Shown: positions 11,725 to 22,452, counted from the first letter of the stretch. The stretch: 64,000 nucleotides of DNA from Bromus sterilis (GCA_950022295.1 OX465595.1:427732270-427796269), one strand, 5' to 3'. Numbers and translations are program-made. The notes: a model not told the origin generated them from the letters alone.

Positions 11725-11742
11725 TCCCCGGCAACGGCGCCA
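11725..11742 (-). other. Primer-binding site (tRNA-Asp type)
   Basis: The minus strand reads TGGCGCCGTTGCCGGGGA, 10 bases inside the 5' LTR that begins at 11753. This is the form typical of Athila-group gypsy elements. An identical site is at 59968-59985 in the second copy. It fixes the orientation as minus. Confidence 0.75.
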
Positions 11743-11752
11743 GAAAAGTGCT

Positions 11753-13164
11753 TGATGACTCCCAAGTGCAGGAGATCAATTGTAGTACCTTTCGATAAGT
11801 ATTTGAGTGTCGAACCCACGAGGAGCTGAAGGTAAGCTATCTATTCTCTAAAGCCCTATAACCCTCTTATATGGCTGTTTATGCAAAGCAATAAGTTTGA
11901 CTAAAAGGAACTAACTAATTAAAAGCAAGTGACGTGGAGTGTGGTTTGTCTAGTAACTAGTGAAGCAAGTTTAAAATGCAAGTAATCCTAGAGCAAGTTT
12001 CTAAGCAAGTTTCACAAGTAGCAAGCAGCAAATATCTCAAGTATCTCAAGGGAGCAAGTGTTCTAGCAATAGGTGTTTCGTTCGTGTGGTTGTCACAATT
12101 AGTGAAGCACATGTTTTAGTCTTAGTTGTTTCTTCTAGGAAGGAGCCATGAATAGGTATAGTCAAGTAAATGATCTACAACCCCTTATGATGGATCATGT
12201 GGCCAAGTAAATGACTGCACAAGATTGATTAAGACATAAAGTCCCACCATAGCCTTACGTTCTAAGGTCCCCTATATATATCCCCCAATAACTTAACTTT
12301 GTGGCTCGGTCTCAGGTTACTGTCACTCGCAAGTCACCACCACTCCATTATGCTACCGGTGATCACCTTACATGCATTCCCCAACATATGCGTGCACTCA
12401 TATATTGTACATAAAGACAATCATAGAAGATAACAAACTTGTATGCAACCAATCAACGAACTATTTCACCATTGCCAAGAACAATTCACTACTCAAACAT
12501 AGACGGGGAGACACAATACATCAAGGGAATATAGTATTGCATCATACATCGTGTTTGCCAAGAGATTACAGTGGAGAGATGGAGCTGATCTTGCTGTAGA
12601 TGTTGATGATGAACACGCCGGAGGGGGGTGGAGCCCTCCGGGGGTGATCCCGGCGGCGTTTCCCCCCTCCGATCTTCTCCGGCTGCAGCCTTTTGTCTCT
12701 CTGTTTCGTGGTTTCGTCTCTCGGCGCCGCCTCCTCCTCGAAAAGGCCAGGGGACCCTTTATATAGTCGTTTTTAGGTCACGAGACACTCGGGAGAAGAA
12801 AGATCGACGACATCGGAGCCACGGGGGCAAAAAGGGGGCCTCTCACGCGGCCAAGGAATCTGACCGCGTGGAGGGTCCTCTTTGCCACCTGGTTGGCCTT
12901 TTGGCCCTCTACTTTGGCCCATGGTCTTCGTCTCGAAAATTCTGAACCGTGCTCTTTGGCCTTGCCCTTTTTGGAGTCCCGAAGCTCCCGGAAAGTCTGA
13001 AACACTAAAAAGTACGTTTTCTGGAAAAACAGGGTTAGAACCAAAAGAAGGGGGATTGTTTAGAAAATCCCCCAAATCATTATAAAACATGAATATAAGT
13101 TGCTAATATGTAGTAAAAACAAGTAATAACATGCAAAGTTCATGTATGCATTTTACATGCATCA
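11753..13164 (-). repeat. 5' LTR of the Athila-like element, shared with a second partial unit
   Basis: It is 1412 bases long. It serves as 5' LTR for the unit to its left. The sequence after it (13165-13306) is the PPT end of another internal region, so it is also the 3' LTR of a second unit. It has a further copy at 59996-61406. Confidence 0.8.
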
Positions 13165-13306
13165 ACATCCCCAAGCTTAACCCATGCTCGTCCTCGAGTA
13201 TGAAGGTGATAAAACTAACATGGACTTTGCATGTTGAAACAATCATGGGATATCAAGGAGGATTATTCATGCTACATATAAACAAATGATTAATACTATT
13301 TATGAG
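13165..13306 (-). mobile_element. Truncated second internal region of the Athila-like element
   Basis: It matches 7759-7855 from the polypurine tract on, but carries about 39 extra bases after 'gaaggtgat' that the first unit lost. Homology stops near 13297-13306, where a different LTR fragment begins. LTR-internal-LTR-internal in the same orientation is the product of recombination between LTRs. Confidence 0.7.
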
Positions 13307-13809
13307 GGGGTTGGACTTCCCGTACAAGAAAAGAGCTCAGATTTCCGTCCAAATCGACAAAATCCGGCTAAACTCGAATTTCCCGTGGTCACAGGTCAGA
13401 CCGTCCGACTTACAGTCCGGACCGTCCGACGTGGCCGAAAAATACTTCTGTAACAGGAGGTCTTTTTCCGGACGTCCGACTTCCATCTAGGACGGTCCGA
13501 CCTGGTTTTTCAGCGTTGCATTGTTTTGGCCTTCACTTTTTCATACGAACTCGGATTTGGACGTTTCAAATATCAAAATTGACCGGCTCGACGAGCCGAG
13601 CCGCCCCATGTAGAACATTTTTCCATTTGATGATGTCTTGAAGAACTTATTGGCAGAATAGTATTTCGAATGACGATGGAATCGGATGACGATGACTCTA
13701 ACTACAAATATGTTCATATCGATAATACCCAACTTTTTTATGTAAATCACTTCTTCATTTGAGGTCATCTTATATAGGTTTATTGTTGTGCCAAAAACCG
13801 GTGTCAACA
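13307..13809 (-). mobile_element. LTR fragment of another gypsy-type element
   Basis: It ends GGTGTCAACA at 13809, i.e. TGTTGACACCGG on the minus strand, a typical LTR start. It carries several copies of a short motif built on GACCGTCCGAC and its inverse between about 13396 and 13502. The other end is broken at the junction with the Athila-like fragment. No internal region remains. Confidence 0.5.
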
Positions 13810-13853
13810 CCACCTAGCCGTGGGTGATTCTTCCTTGAACAAACAAAACGGCA

Positions 13854-14114
13854 CTCCCTCCTTCCCAGATATAAGGCGTGTTTGATTTTATATGGTCTTT
13901 GATGCACAATTTTAACCGTAAATACATATAAAAATGTATGAATTTAATATATATATATATAACTAGTATCATCATATTTGTCTTACAAAATAGTTCTATT
14001 TCATGTATATTTATATTAACTTAGTGGACATACAATAAGTGATAATCATAATCAAAATTGTACGATGAAGACCAGAAAACTTAAAGTGCGCCTTATATTT
14101 TTGGAAGGAGGGAG
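13854..14114. mobile_element. Stowaway-type MITE (Tc1/Mariner)
   Basis: The terminal inverted repeats are CTCCCTCCTTCCCAGATAT and its partner, ending TTTTTGGAAGGAGGGAG. Internal arms continue as AAGGCG / CGCCTTAT. TA follows on the right, and the left neighbour is CA, so one TA target copy has mutated. It is about 261 bases, AT-rich and non-coding. Confidence 0.85.
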
Positions 14115-15099
14115 TACATGTGTTTGAGAAAATGTTCCTGACTTATTTTTAACAAAATGTACAGTAATAAATATTCACCTAAATTTAAGAAAATGTTCCA
14201 TACAATTTATAAAAAGTACATGCATTTGGAAGAATGGTTACATGATTTAAGGATATGTTCATGCTATATTTTAAGTATATTAATATAATGTTTTTTAGTG
14301 TCCACATAACAATTAAAATATTTATTACCATACGAGAAATGTTCATCATATATTTTCAAATACTTAACACTTACTAAAAAAATGTTCAAACACAATTTTT
14401 AAAATGCAAACATTTTTCTAATGTCATTAGTATTTTTTGAAAGCTAGCAACATTTTAAAAAATAGCTTGTCAATGCACGAACTATTTTTGTATGTGATGA
14501 TTTTTTTACAATTTAAATAAATTATTTTATGTACATATATTTTAAAGATATATAAAAATAGGAAAAAATACTAAGTCATACCGTTGATGAATTTTTAGCC
14601 GTTCTAGCACATACCTGGGCAGTCAACTGGTCAAACAATATGGCATTTGGAAAAATACGTACTCAAAGCGTATGGAGGTCAGTGTTGATATTCACTGATA
14701 CAACTTTAATGACCATATTTCGGGTATTTCTAAGTACATAGACCAAAGTGAATTTCGGTCTCAACTTCAGTGACCGCGGATGAACTTATTTCGTGTGGCG
14801 ATGACACGTGAAGATGCAATGTATATATGTTTTCAGTTAAAGAAAACATATATATGTTTTCTCCTCAACAACGAGACGATCTAGTGGAATGGGCCACCGT
14901 GCCAAGCATCGGGAGAAGGGAAGTACATCAAGGAGGTGTCGAAGAAACGTGCGGCATGCCTCGAAGGAAGCATGGTTGGGAAAAAGTCTAAAATGAACGT
15001 TGCACTTGTAGACGAAAGCTAAATCAAACCCTAAACTTACAATCCCAAAAATCAACACACCGAACTTTCTAATCCCAATCCATTTTAAAAATTAAGCGC
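14115..15099. other. AT-rich intergenic DNA with a 22-base perfect palindrome
   Basis: No gene is recognised. At 14841-14862 the arms AGAAAACATAT / ATATGTTTTCT form a perfect palindrome, and a further TATATGTTTTC arm lies just upstream (14823-14834). The sequence 14863-15060 has mixed composition without a convincing frame. Confidence 0.4.
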
Positions 15100-16558
15100 A
15101 TTTTCAAACAATGATTTCCGACGTGGCACATCAAATATGGATATTGTTGGCCGGAACAGCCCATTATGCGCGAATTGTTTTTTCTAGATAAAGCACAACG
15201 TAAAAATACCCAAAAAAACTCAAACGATATTTTTTAAAATCCCAAACATTTTGTGAACTGTGATTTAAGAAATAATATATATTTTTACAATACAACAAAT
15301 TTTGCAATAGCTGATTTTTTCTAAACATAAAAAATTATTATAAAATGTTAGGTTTTTAATTTTACTTATAAATATATTTCAACATATACTAAGAAACTGT
15401 TAAATCTAATATAGATTATGTTCAACGTATATTATACAAAAAATCACTGTATATTAAAACAATGTTTAGTGTAAAATGTGTTCAGAAAATTCAAAGATTG
15501 TTAACATTTTGAAAGTACAAATGTGAATCAGCTATTGTCATTGTATATTATTCAAACAATGTTCAGTGTAAAATGTGAAAGATTATTGCCTCAAAAAAAA
15601 GTTGGTCGCTACAGTACTTCTAAAGAAACAAATCGTCCGCTAGTCAGTGAATCCTCAACATTTCTGTAATGAGAATAAACATTTTATAAATCTACACAAA
15701 GCCCCTTGTCATTTATAACAAGGGACTTCAAAAAAATTGAACATACAAGGGCGTTCATATATGTAATTATTTTGAAACGTTTATTAAATAAAATGTGAAC
15801 AATTTGGAAACGGCGAATATATTTTGTGAAATGAAAATATTTTATGAAATTCTAGTTTTATAAAAATTAAGCAATTTGAAATTTGTGACCCAAAAAAAAG
15901 GAACATCTTACAAATTTTTTTAACTTTTGAACAATTTATGAAATGCGCAAACTTTTAAAAAATGCTGAATTTTTTAAAAAATTTCTATCTTTAATAATTT
16001 CTGAGCATATTTTAAGAAACAATCATTTTTCTAAATTTTTGAACAATATTTATTTTATTTACGTTTCCCATTGCAAAAAAGTTGCTTCACATGTTACAAA
16101 AATAGAAGAAAAAAGAAAGAAAAAAACAACATACATGAGCTACTGTGTTAATGGGCTGACCATATTCATCCTAATATCCAGCGAACTAGTGAACGATCCT
16201 AGTTATGATTCAGAATAGACTCAATCAGAGTTATCTTAGATTTTTTGGACTCGCTAACTTGTGAATAAGAACGATGAAAGTTTTGTTGATTTCCTCAGGT
16301 GAATCATCCACTTAGAACACACAACACCATACCTGTCAACATTGTCACCACATAAGTCCTAGTGTCGCTACAAAAATGTGTTGAAAAGCCATCTAACCTC
16401 GGTGCGGGAAAACATCTGAAAGAGCCTCGTCTTCATCTTGTCCTTTTTATACGGTGTATTGAGGTGACTGTTGACATGGTGGGATTGGTGGGCAAAAAAT
16501 ATCCAACACCCCTTTCGTTGCACGCGGTTCTCCTCATAGCTACGACACTGCGACCTCA
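15100..16558 (-). mobile_element. Degraded LINE (L1-type) remnant, copy 1
   Basis: The segment recurs, clearly diverged and shorter, at 49513-50716 in the same orientation. On the minus strand the right part (about 16560-16160) gives pieces of an L1 reverse transcriptase N-terminal region, with frameshifts and stops. There is a stretch ending KTRLFQMF, where intact elements continue TKAPG. A later piece resembles the DSPE..N.TFI.LI.K block. The left part is AT-rich and unidentified. Nothing functional remains. Confidence 0.45.
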
Positions 16559-16843
16559 TAGTTGCAGCTCTGATGGATCATGGTTGCATCTTCTGTGGCC
16601 AGAGATTGCAAACATCGCTCAATTTGCTGGCCGGTCGCCGGCCTTTCTTCCGGCCATGGGCCGTTCCAGCAACGTGGCATGGGTGCAGTGGCCCCACCTG
16701 TCGGACACTACCCCATTCCACGACAGAGCACACCCGTCACAAACTTTTCTTCTTTCTTCTTTTTTTTCAAAAATAATAAATAAAAGAAAGAACGAAACTT
16801 TCCCCACCCACCGGAGTCGGACTGAAAGCTAAAACCCTCGATC
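16559..16843 (+). other. Leader of the F-box pseudogene
   Basis: Moderately GC-rich DNA ends 'aaaaccctcgatcg' immediately before the ATG of the F-box remnant, as in grass 5' leaders. A pyrimidine-rich patch lies at 16745-16768. No other gene is seen. Confidence 0.3.
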
Positions 16844-17022
16844 GATGCCGACGCTGCCGGACGATCTGCTCGACGAGGTCTTCCTCCACCTCTCGTCGGA
16901 CAAGCCCGCGTGCCTCATGCGCGCCTCGCTCGCCGGCACGCTTCCATGGCCGCTACCGTGACTTCCACGACTTCCACGGCGCTCCCCGCATGCTCGGCTT
17001 CCTTCCTTACGACGCTCCGTTT
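16844..17022 (+). pseudogene. F-box gene 5' fragment, frameshifted
   Basis: From the ATG at 16844 the frame reads MPTLPDDLLDEVFLHL, then SSDKPACLMRASLA. This is the start of a grass F-box protein (substrate receptor of an SCF ubiquitin ligase). The frame then hits a stop. The next piece of the family's N-terminal region continues in another frame as FHGRYRDFHDFHGAPRMLGFL. A short deletion and frameshift lie near 16935, and the family's LLTDPAF-like part is missing. After about 17022 the sequence changes to LINE tail. The C-terminal part of the gene is gone. Confidence 0.7.
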
Positions 17023-17458
17023 CTAAATGGCATTGACAAAAAAACAAAAGCCCGTATTCGAGTGGGTGTTGCGGCGTTCCTTTGGACGATTTGGAATTGT
17101 CGTAATGATGTGGTTTTTAACAAACAAAACAATGTTCATTTTTTGCAGGTTGTGAACAAGGCGATGTACTCTATTCAGATGTGGTCCTTCGCCGATCAGC
17201 GAGGACTTATGGATACAGGCTGTGCTCGTATGATGGCGGTCATACAGGATATTTACAGCCGGGCTGGCTGGCTTAATGCTAGACGATTAGATGTTAGCTT
17301 GCCCTTTTTGAGTGGCTGATCTTTGTAGCCACCTTAAGTGATCCGTAAATTGTTTTCGAATGGATATTCAACTTTGTTTTAATAAAATAAGGCTGTGTGC
17401 ATCGTCCTGACGCAGAGACCGGGGCCACGGTTTCCATTTCTATAAAAAATAAAAAATA
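17023..17458 (+). mobile_element. 5'-truncated L1-type LINE tail
   Basis: The open frame 17023-17319 gives the C-terminal end of an L1 ORF2 with the block WTIWNCRNDVVFN and ends SLPFLSG. The 3' UTR follows, with 'ggctgtgtgcatcgtcctga' and 'gcagagaccgggg', a usual tail of grass LINEs, and an A-rich end (17443-17458). The element sits directly on the F-box fragment. The joint frame MLGFLPYDAP-FLNGIDKK is open, but only by chance. Confidence 0.7.
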
Positions 17459-17584
17459 AGCCCTTTTAGAGATATCAATCAATACGGATCTGTATACAGT
17501 TTATAATAATATGTTTATATACACCCGTATGTAATTTGTATAAAAATCTCTAAAAAGGCTTATATATTTAAAAACGGAGGGAGT
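17441..17584. mobile_element. Stowaway-type MITE, left end degraded
   Basis: The right terminus AAAACGGAGGGAG is followed by TA. Internal arms AAGCCCTTTTAGAGAT and ATCTCTAAAAAGGCTT pair. The expected CTCCCTCCG left terminus has been lost in the A-rich LINE tail. Confidence 0.65.
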
Positions 17585-18657
17585 AGACTTTATGAAATTA
17601 CATCGTTCTGTTAGCATATTTTCTTGCCTAATACTAAGAATTTGTTTTACCTATTCATGTTCTCAACACCCAAGACCCTAATGGCTGCTTGCTCATCAAC
17701 TTACTTATGTAATTGTTAATTTGGGAATGAATCGAAAAGTGTCATTGTGAACAATTAGTCACATGAAGGCGTTTATGAAGACACCCAAAGTCACAACAAC
17801 TGGAATAGAAACATGCATGGCATACCGTATTATGAGGTCGAACATGCATCCTTGCCATGGCGCGCAAGTTTCGATCACCAATATTGCTGAATAGCATATA
17901 TATATATATATATGGTCACATACGCTGATGTCACTCTTTTTTTATTTTTTTATTTGCATGTTATTTGTTTGCAACCTGATAGAATTTTTTCATGGGCTTT
18001 TCTGAGATAGAAAAAATTATGGGCCTTATCAGCTGCTCTTTAATTTTTTTATCTACTATTGTAGCGTTAAATTTTGTTTCTGTTATTTTTTTAGTTTTTT
18101 CACTACTGTAGCCAAGTTTTTTTCTATTTTCCTTTTTTCTTGTTCGGTTTTTATTTTCCTTTGTTTGTTTTTATTTGTTGTTTTTCTTTGGTTTTTTTTA
18201 TTATTTAATTCACGCATAATTATATTGCTTATTTGTTTGTTTGTTTTTATTTTTCTTTCGTTATTTGTTTGTTCTGTTTTCTTGTTTCTCCAATGTATTG
18301 TACGTACGCACTGATCTACCTCTGATAGGTACCATAGTTGCTCCATTGGCACTGTGGATAGCATCCGAACACGTACATGTGTTTGCATGAAGACAATGAC
18401 AAGGCTCAAAGTCTAGCTATGATGTGATGTGAGGATGTATTCGCTACACGTCAATTGCTATTGACCATTGAAAATCGAAAATCAAAAGGTAGTATTCTAC
18501 TACGATAGGGGTAAATTCTACTACTACAGTTTTATTGTCAAAACATTTTTTCCAAAATGTTATCACCGTCGTTTAAAAGGTGCACAAATATGTTAAAACA
18601 AAGCTAAAGTAATTATATTTGGAATATATGATTTAAGAAGTTTTTGATGCATAATTT
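17585..18657. other. AT-rich intergenic DNA, nothing recognised
   Basis: It contains a (TA)n run at about 17896-17914 and T-rich low-complexity DNA at 17935-18290. No gene, RNA gene or terminal repeats are seen. Confidence 0.4.
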
Positions 18658-20530
18658 TTTTTCAAGTCGTCCCGCGGTTGCGACTTAATGGTTGATATGC
18701 AACTGGGGGTGGACATGAAAAAGTCAATCCACAGTTTCGAGTCGGTGATCGACTTGCAACTAGTGTGGGAAAAGGAACAAGTCAACCCCCTTTTGCGAAT
18801 CGGTGGTCGACTTGGAACTAGAGCGGAGAAATGAAAAGTCGTCCCTAATTGCGAGTCGGTGGTCAACTTGCAAATGTGGTGAAAAATGAAAAAGTCGACC
18901 CACACTTGCGAATGGCTTGTCGATTTACAACTGGTATGGAAAATGGAAAAAAAAATCAAATCACAGTTGCGAGTCGTTGATCAACTTGCAACTGAAGAGA
19001 AAAATGAAAAATCAACCCACATTTGTGAGTGAGTGGTCGAATTGCAACTGGTGTGAAAAATATAGAAAAAGTCAACCCACAGTTGTGAGTCGGTGATCGA
19101 CTTGCAATTCGTGTGGAAAACTAAAAAAATTAAATCACCTGTTGCGAGTTGGTTGTCGACTTGCAACTGACTTAGAAAGTGAAAAGTTAACCCCACAGTT
19201 ACGAAACTGTGGTCTACTTGCAACCGAGATAGAAAATGAAAAAATCAACCCCATAGTTCGAGTTCGTGGTTGACTTGCAACTAAGGTGAAAAATGAAAAT
19301 TCAACCCCTTAGTAGCCAGTTGGTGGTCGACATGCAACTAGAATGAAAAATGAAAAGGTCACCCCACAGTTGTGAGTCAGTGCTGGACTTGCAACTCGGG
19401 GGGAAATAAAAAGGTCGACTCCTAGTTGTGAGTCGATGGTTAACTTGCAACTGGGTGTGGAAAATAAAAAAAATGAACCCCCTCCCCATCCTAGTTGTGA
19501 GTCGATGGTCGACTTGCAACGAAAGTGGAAATAAAAAATGAACCCTCAATTGCGAGTTGATCGTCGACTTGCAACTAGAGCGAAAAGTGAAAAATCATCC
19601 CTCAGTTGCGAGTCGATGGTCGACTTGGAAGTTTAGCGGAAAAATAAAAAAGGCGACCCTCAGTTGTGAGTAGTTGGTCGACTTGCAACTGGGGCAAAAA
19701 TAAAAACTGAAAACCAAGTTGTAAGTCGATGGTCGACTTGCAACCAGAGCGAAAAATGAAAGCAGACCCAGTTACGACTCGTTGATGGACTTGCAACTGA
19801 GAAAAATAAGTCAGGCCTAGTTGTGACTCGTTGGTGGATTTGAACTGAGAAAAATAATCCGGAACCATTTGCGACTCGTTGGTGGACTTGCAACTGAGAA
19901 AAAAAGCCGGACCCAGTTGCGACTCGTTGGTGGACTTGCAACTGAGAAAAATAAGTTGGAACCAGTTGCGACTCGTTGGTGGACTTGCAACTGAGAAAAA
20001 AAATCGGACCCAGTTGCGACTCGTTGGTGGACTTGCAACTAAGAAAAAAATTGAACTCAGTTGCAACTCGTTGGGGGACTTGCAAATGAGAAAAAAAGTC
20101 GGACCCAGTTGCGACTCGTTGATTGACTTGCAACTAAGAAAAAAAATTGGACCTAGTTGCGACTCGTTGGTGGACTTGCAACTGAAAATAATAAGTCAGA
20201 CCCAGTTACGACTCGTTGATGGACTTGCAACTGAGAAAAAAATCGGACACAGTTGCGACTCGTTGGTGGACTTGCAACTAAGAAAAAAACGAACCCAGTT
20301 ACAACTCGTTGGGGAACTTGCAAATAAGAAAAAAAGTCGAACCTAGTTGCGACTCGTTGATGGGCTTGCAACTAAGAAAAAAAATCGAACCTAGTTGAGA
20401 CACGTTGGTGGACTTGCAACCGAGAATAATATGTCAGACTTAGTTGCGACTCGTTGGTGGACTTGCAACTAAAAAAATTTAGACCCGGTTGCGACTCGTT
20501 GGTGGACTTGAAACTGAGAAAATCAATTTT
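18658..20530. repeat. Minisatellite of hairpin-forming units (two period classes)
   Basis: About 35 units by eye. Each unit has a core AGTTGCGA(G/C)TCG-ttggt-GGACTTGCAACT whose ends are inverted copies, followed by an A-rich spacer. In the right part (about 19750-20530) the spacing of cores is 47-49 bases, measured at 19873, 19921, 19970 and 20018. In the left part it is about 56-61 bases (18801, 18857, 18914, 18975), with GTCGAC in the core and longer spacers. Open frames through it (for example 19879-20346) are a by-product of the repeat. Confidence 0.9.
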
Positions 20531-21243
20531 AATAATATGATAAATTTAAAAAAGTATTATAAATTTAATCAAACATATAAAATAAAAAGGTGAGAAGAAA
20601 AAAAGTAAAAATGAAAATAACGCAAGTCAACTCGCGACAACAATTATGTATCGACGCCATGTATCAAATACAATATTTTTTCCAACTTTTATAAAAACTT
20701 CTCCAAAAGACATATACATGAATTTTGGAAAAAAGAAAAATAAAACAAATGGGTCTATTGTTGTGTTATCCCCTCAACTAGTAAAAACACACAAAAATTA
20801 TCTCTCCTAAAAATATGTATAAAAAATGGATACGAATAAGGGGTAGATCGTTCCTAATAAAAACACACACAATACTAGCTCCTAAATATCAAAAAATTCA
20901 AAAGGAAAACAAAAAAATACATGTCCCCTAAATATAAAAAATAAAATAAATCTACTAGGGAGGTGAACCAGGCCTTGTCAAATCTCCCCGTCACCATGTT
21001 GCCTAGGCGGAAAAAGAATCAAAAAAAGGAAACCCGTTACCACGTTGCCCAGGCGGAAAAAGAATCAAAAAAGGAAAGAACATCTCGGCCTGTGAAAGAA
21101 GTGGGCTCTGGAGCAAGGAAGACGGGGTACAGATCGCTTCACGCGAAAAAAAATACACTGCAGAATTCAATGGTCCAAGACATGCATGTGACTTTGTTAA
21201 AGCACATGTACATATGCAATAGCAAAACCGATATATATATATA
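20531..21243. other. AT-rich DNA with a 46-base direct duplication
   Basis: The block 20987-21032 is repeated at 21033-21077 with a few changes (core GGCGGAAAAAGAATCAAAA). A 93-codon frame at 20963-21244 is built mostly on this repeat and is lysine-rich. I do not call it a gene. Confidence 0.45.
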
Positions 21244-21577
21244 GGGTGAGACTATTCGTCATCCTGGGTGAGGAATAACTTTGTCTTATTTCATAAATTT
21301 TGTCTTATTTCATACATAAAAAAAGAACGTAAAAAATATAATCGTCGTAAAATATATTTTATATTACGTAAAATTACAAAGGTAAAAATGATGGTGTAAA
21401 ATATACATAAAATGTAATTTTTTTGATCTTATGATCAATATTTTTGTTTTTTTATATCAAAATTTATAAAGTGAATCCATATTAATGTAACTATTTGTAT
21501 TACAAATGTAAAAAATTATGAAAGGTTCGTAAAATTACCTCGGGTGAAGAATAAATTATTCTGTAACCTGGGTGATA
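21244..21577. mobile_element. MITE-like insertion with repeated CCTGGGTGA ends
   Basis: AT-rich DNA lies between two TA microsatellites. Near the left end is ATTCGTCATCCTGGGTGAGG and near the right end ATTCTGTAACCTGGGTGA, i.e. related motifs in direct orientation, plus CGGGTGAAGAATAA. The family is not recognised and the terminal structure is not a clean inverted repeat. Confidence 0.3.
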
Positions 21578-21661
21578 TATATATTTATATATATACCAGA
21601 TGCAGTATGATGTATTCCTGAAGGATATAACAAGAGAGCAGCCAAGAGAATGAATGAATTA

Positions 21662-22030
21662 TCAAGTAGTAGAGTAGTTTGCTTGTGAATTAACCACATA
21701 ATTAATTACCGGGAGGAGCACCAGAGCAACGAACATGCATGGCCAACCAGACCAAGCGCCAGCCGATCGCCGCCGGTGCAGCGCAGCGCAGCCAGTCCTT
21801 CCTGTACATACAGGAACAGGATCCCGTCGGTCCTCGAAGGTGGAGACGGCCGGCGCGCGGCGGAGAGGCAGACGGGGAGGCGCCTCTTCCATTCCACCCG
21901 GCGGCCGACTCCGAGGACGAGAGGAGGAGGAGGAGGCGTGCGTAGAGGTCTGTCCGGCAGGCGTTGCATTGCCGATGACGAGAAAGGCGATGAGAATCCA
22001 TCCTAAGCTGCTCCGTCTCCACGCCACCAA
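21662..22030 (-). CDS. Candidate small secreted-type protein, unidentified
   Basis: The 122-codon frame opens MVAWRRSSLG, followed by WILIAFLVIGNATPAG, which looks like a signal peptide. Then come a serine/arginine/proline-rich middle and a hydrophobic end, WPCMFVALVLLPVINYVV. The sequence is GC-rich in contrast to its AT-rich surroundings, which argues for a gene or captured gene. At about 21711-21720 the minus strand has CCGGTAATTAAT, a plausible splice donor, so the C-terminal residues as read may be intron. No known peptide-hormone motif (CLE, IDA, CEP, RALF) is visible. The plus-strand frames over the same bases look like shadows. Confidence 0.25.
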   Translation of the reverse strand: MVAWRRSSLGWILIAFLVIGNATPAGQTSTHASSSSSRPRSRPPGGMEEAPPRLPLRRAPAVSTFEDRRDPVPVCTGRTGCAALHRRRSAGAWSGWPCMFVALVLLPVINYVVNSQANYSTT

Positions 22031-22452
22031 CTTGAGCTCCCTCTCCGACCGACTCTTTGCCTTTAATTTGGCTAGCTAGCTAGTAAATCTCGTCGGCGGG
22101 GCGGCTGCAGCTAATTGATGTGTGTGTGTGTGTGGGGGGGGGGGTATCCGCAAATGTTAGTCGTCATGTGTCACGTTCTAAGCGCATTCCGTGGTGGCTG
22201 TGCGCGAACTGTAGTTGTTTTCGTGGCTGTGGCTGTACCACCTGTGGTTGCGCCCTTGACTGCGCTCGTGGATATGGATGCTTCCGTGGCCGTGGCTGCA
22301 CCCTAGAAAAGTTATCGAAATCTATCAACATGGAATCTAGCTTTAAAGTTCTCGACGAAAACAATACAAGGATGAAAACGGTTCATGAGTGTGATGATCG
22401 ATTGAAGAGATAAATATTTTGAGAAAATAGATCTACGGAAAAAAGCTCAAAC
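22031..22452. other. Left flank of the Tekay array: (TG)n, poly-G and low-complexity DNA
   Basis: A (TG)n run is followed by 12 or so Gs at 22117-22144. The stretch 22190-22310 has repeated 'cgtggctgtggctg'-type words. The last bases, 'aaaagctcaaac' (22441-22452), precede the truncated LTR. No target duplication matching the right side of the array is present. Confidence 0.4.

Larger units (their letters stand above)
6334..13164 (-). mobile_element. Athila-like LTR retrotransposon without gag-pol (LARD-type), complete
   Basis: Two LTRs of about 1.4 kb (6334-7758 and 11753-13164) enclose about 4.0 kb. The LTRs start TGATGACTCCC and end CATGCATCA. Next to the right LTR is TGGCGCCGTTGCCGGGGA on the minus strand (11742-11725), the tRNA-Asp-type primer-binding site used by Athila elements. 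Next to the left LTR is the polypurine tract AAGCTTAGGGATG. The element therefore runs on the minus strand with its 5' LTR at the right. No capsid, protease, RT or integrase motif is present, so it must be mobilised by a relative. One ORF with membrane segments sits just after the primer site. The left target duplication is CTTCC at 6329-6333, but no CTTCC follows the right LTR, where internal sequence of a second unit starts instead. Confidence 0.8.

Noticed and set aside
14841..14862. Perfect 22-base palindrome as a possible regulatory site
   Set aside because: It is made of AT-rich words in AT-rich DNA with no gene nearby, so chance or a fold-back remnant is more likely.
15020..15036. Telomere-like 'aaaccctaaac'
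   Set aside because: Only a single partial unit, with no array.
19602..20346. Frames of 154-157 codons with regular peptide repeats
   Set aside because: These are translations of the minisatellite. Several frames on both strands are open because the unit lacks stops.
18658..20530. Array of palindromic repeats resembling a CRISPR array
   Set aside because: The spacers are A-rich variants of one another, not unique, unit length drifts, and the whole context is a plant nuclear genome. It is a minisatellite.
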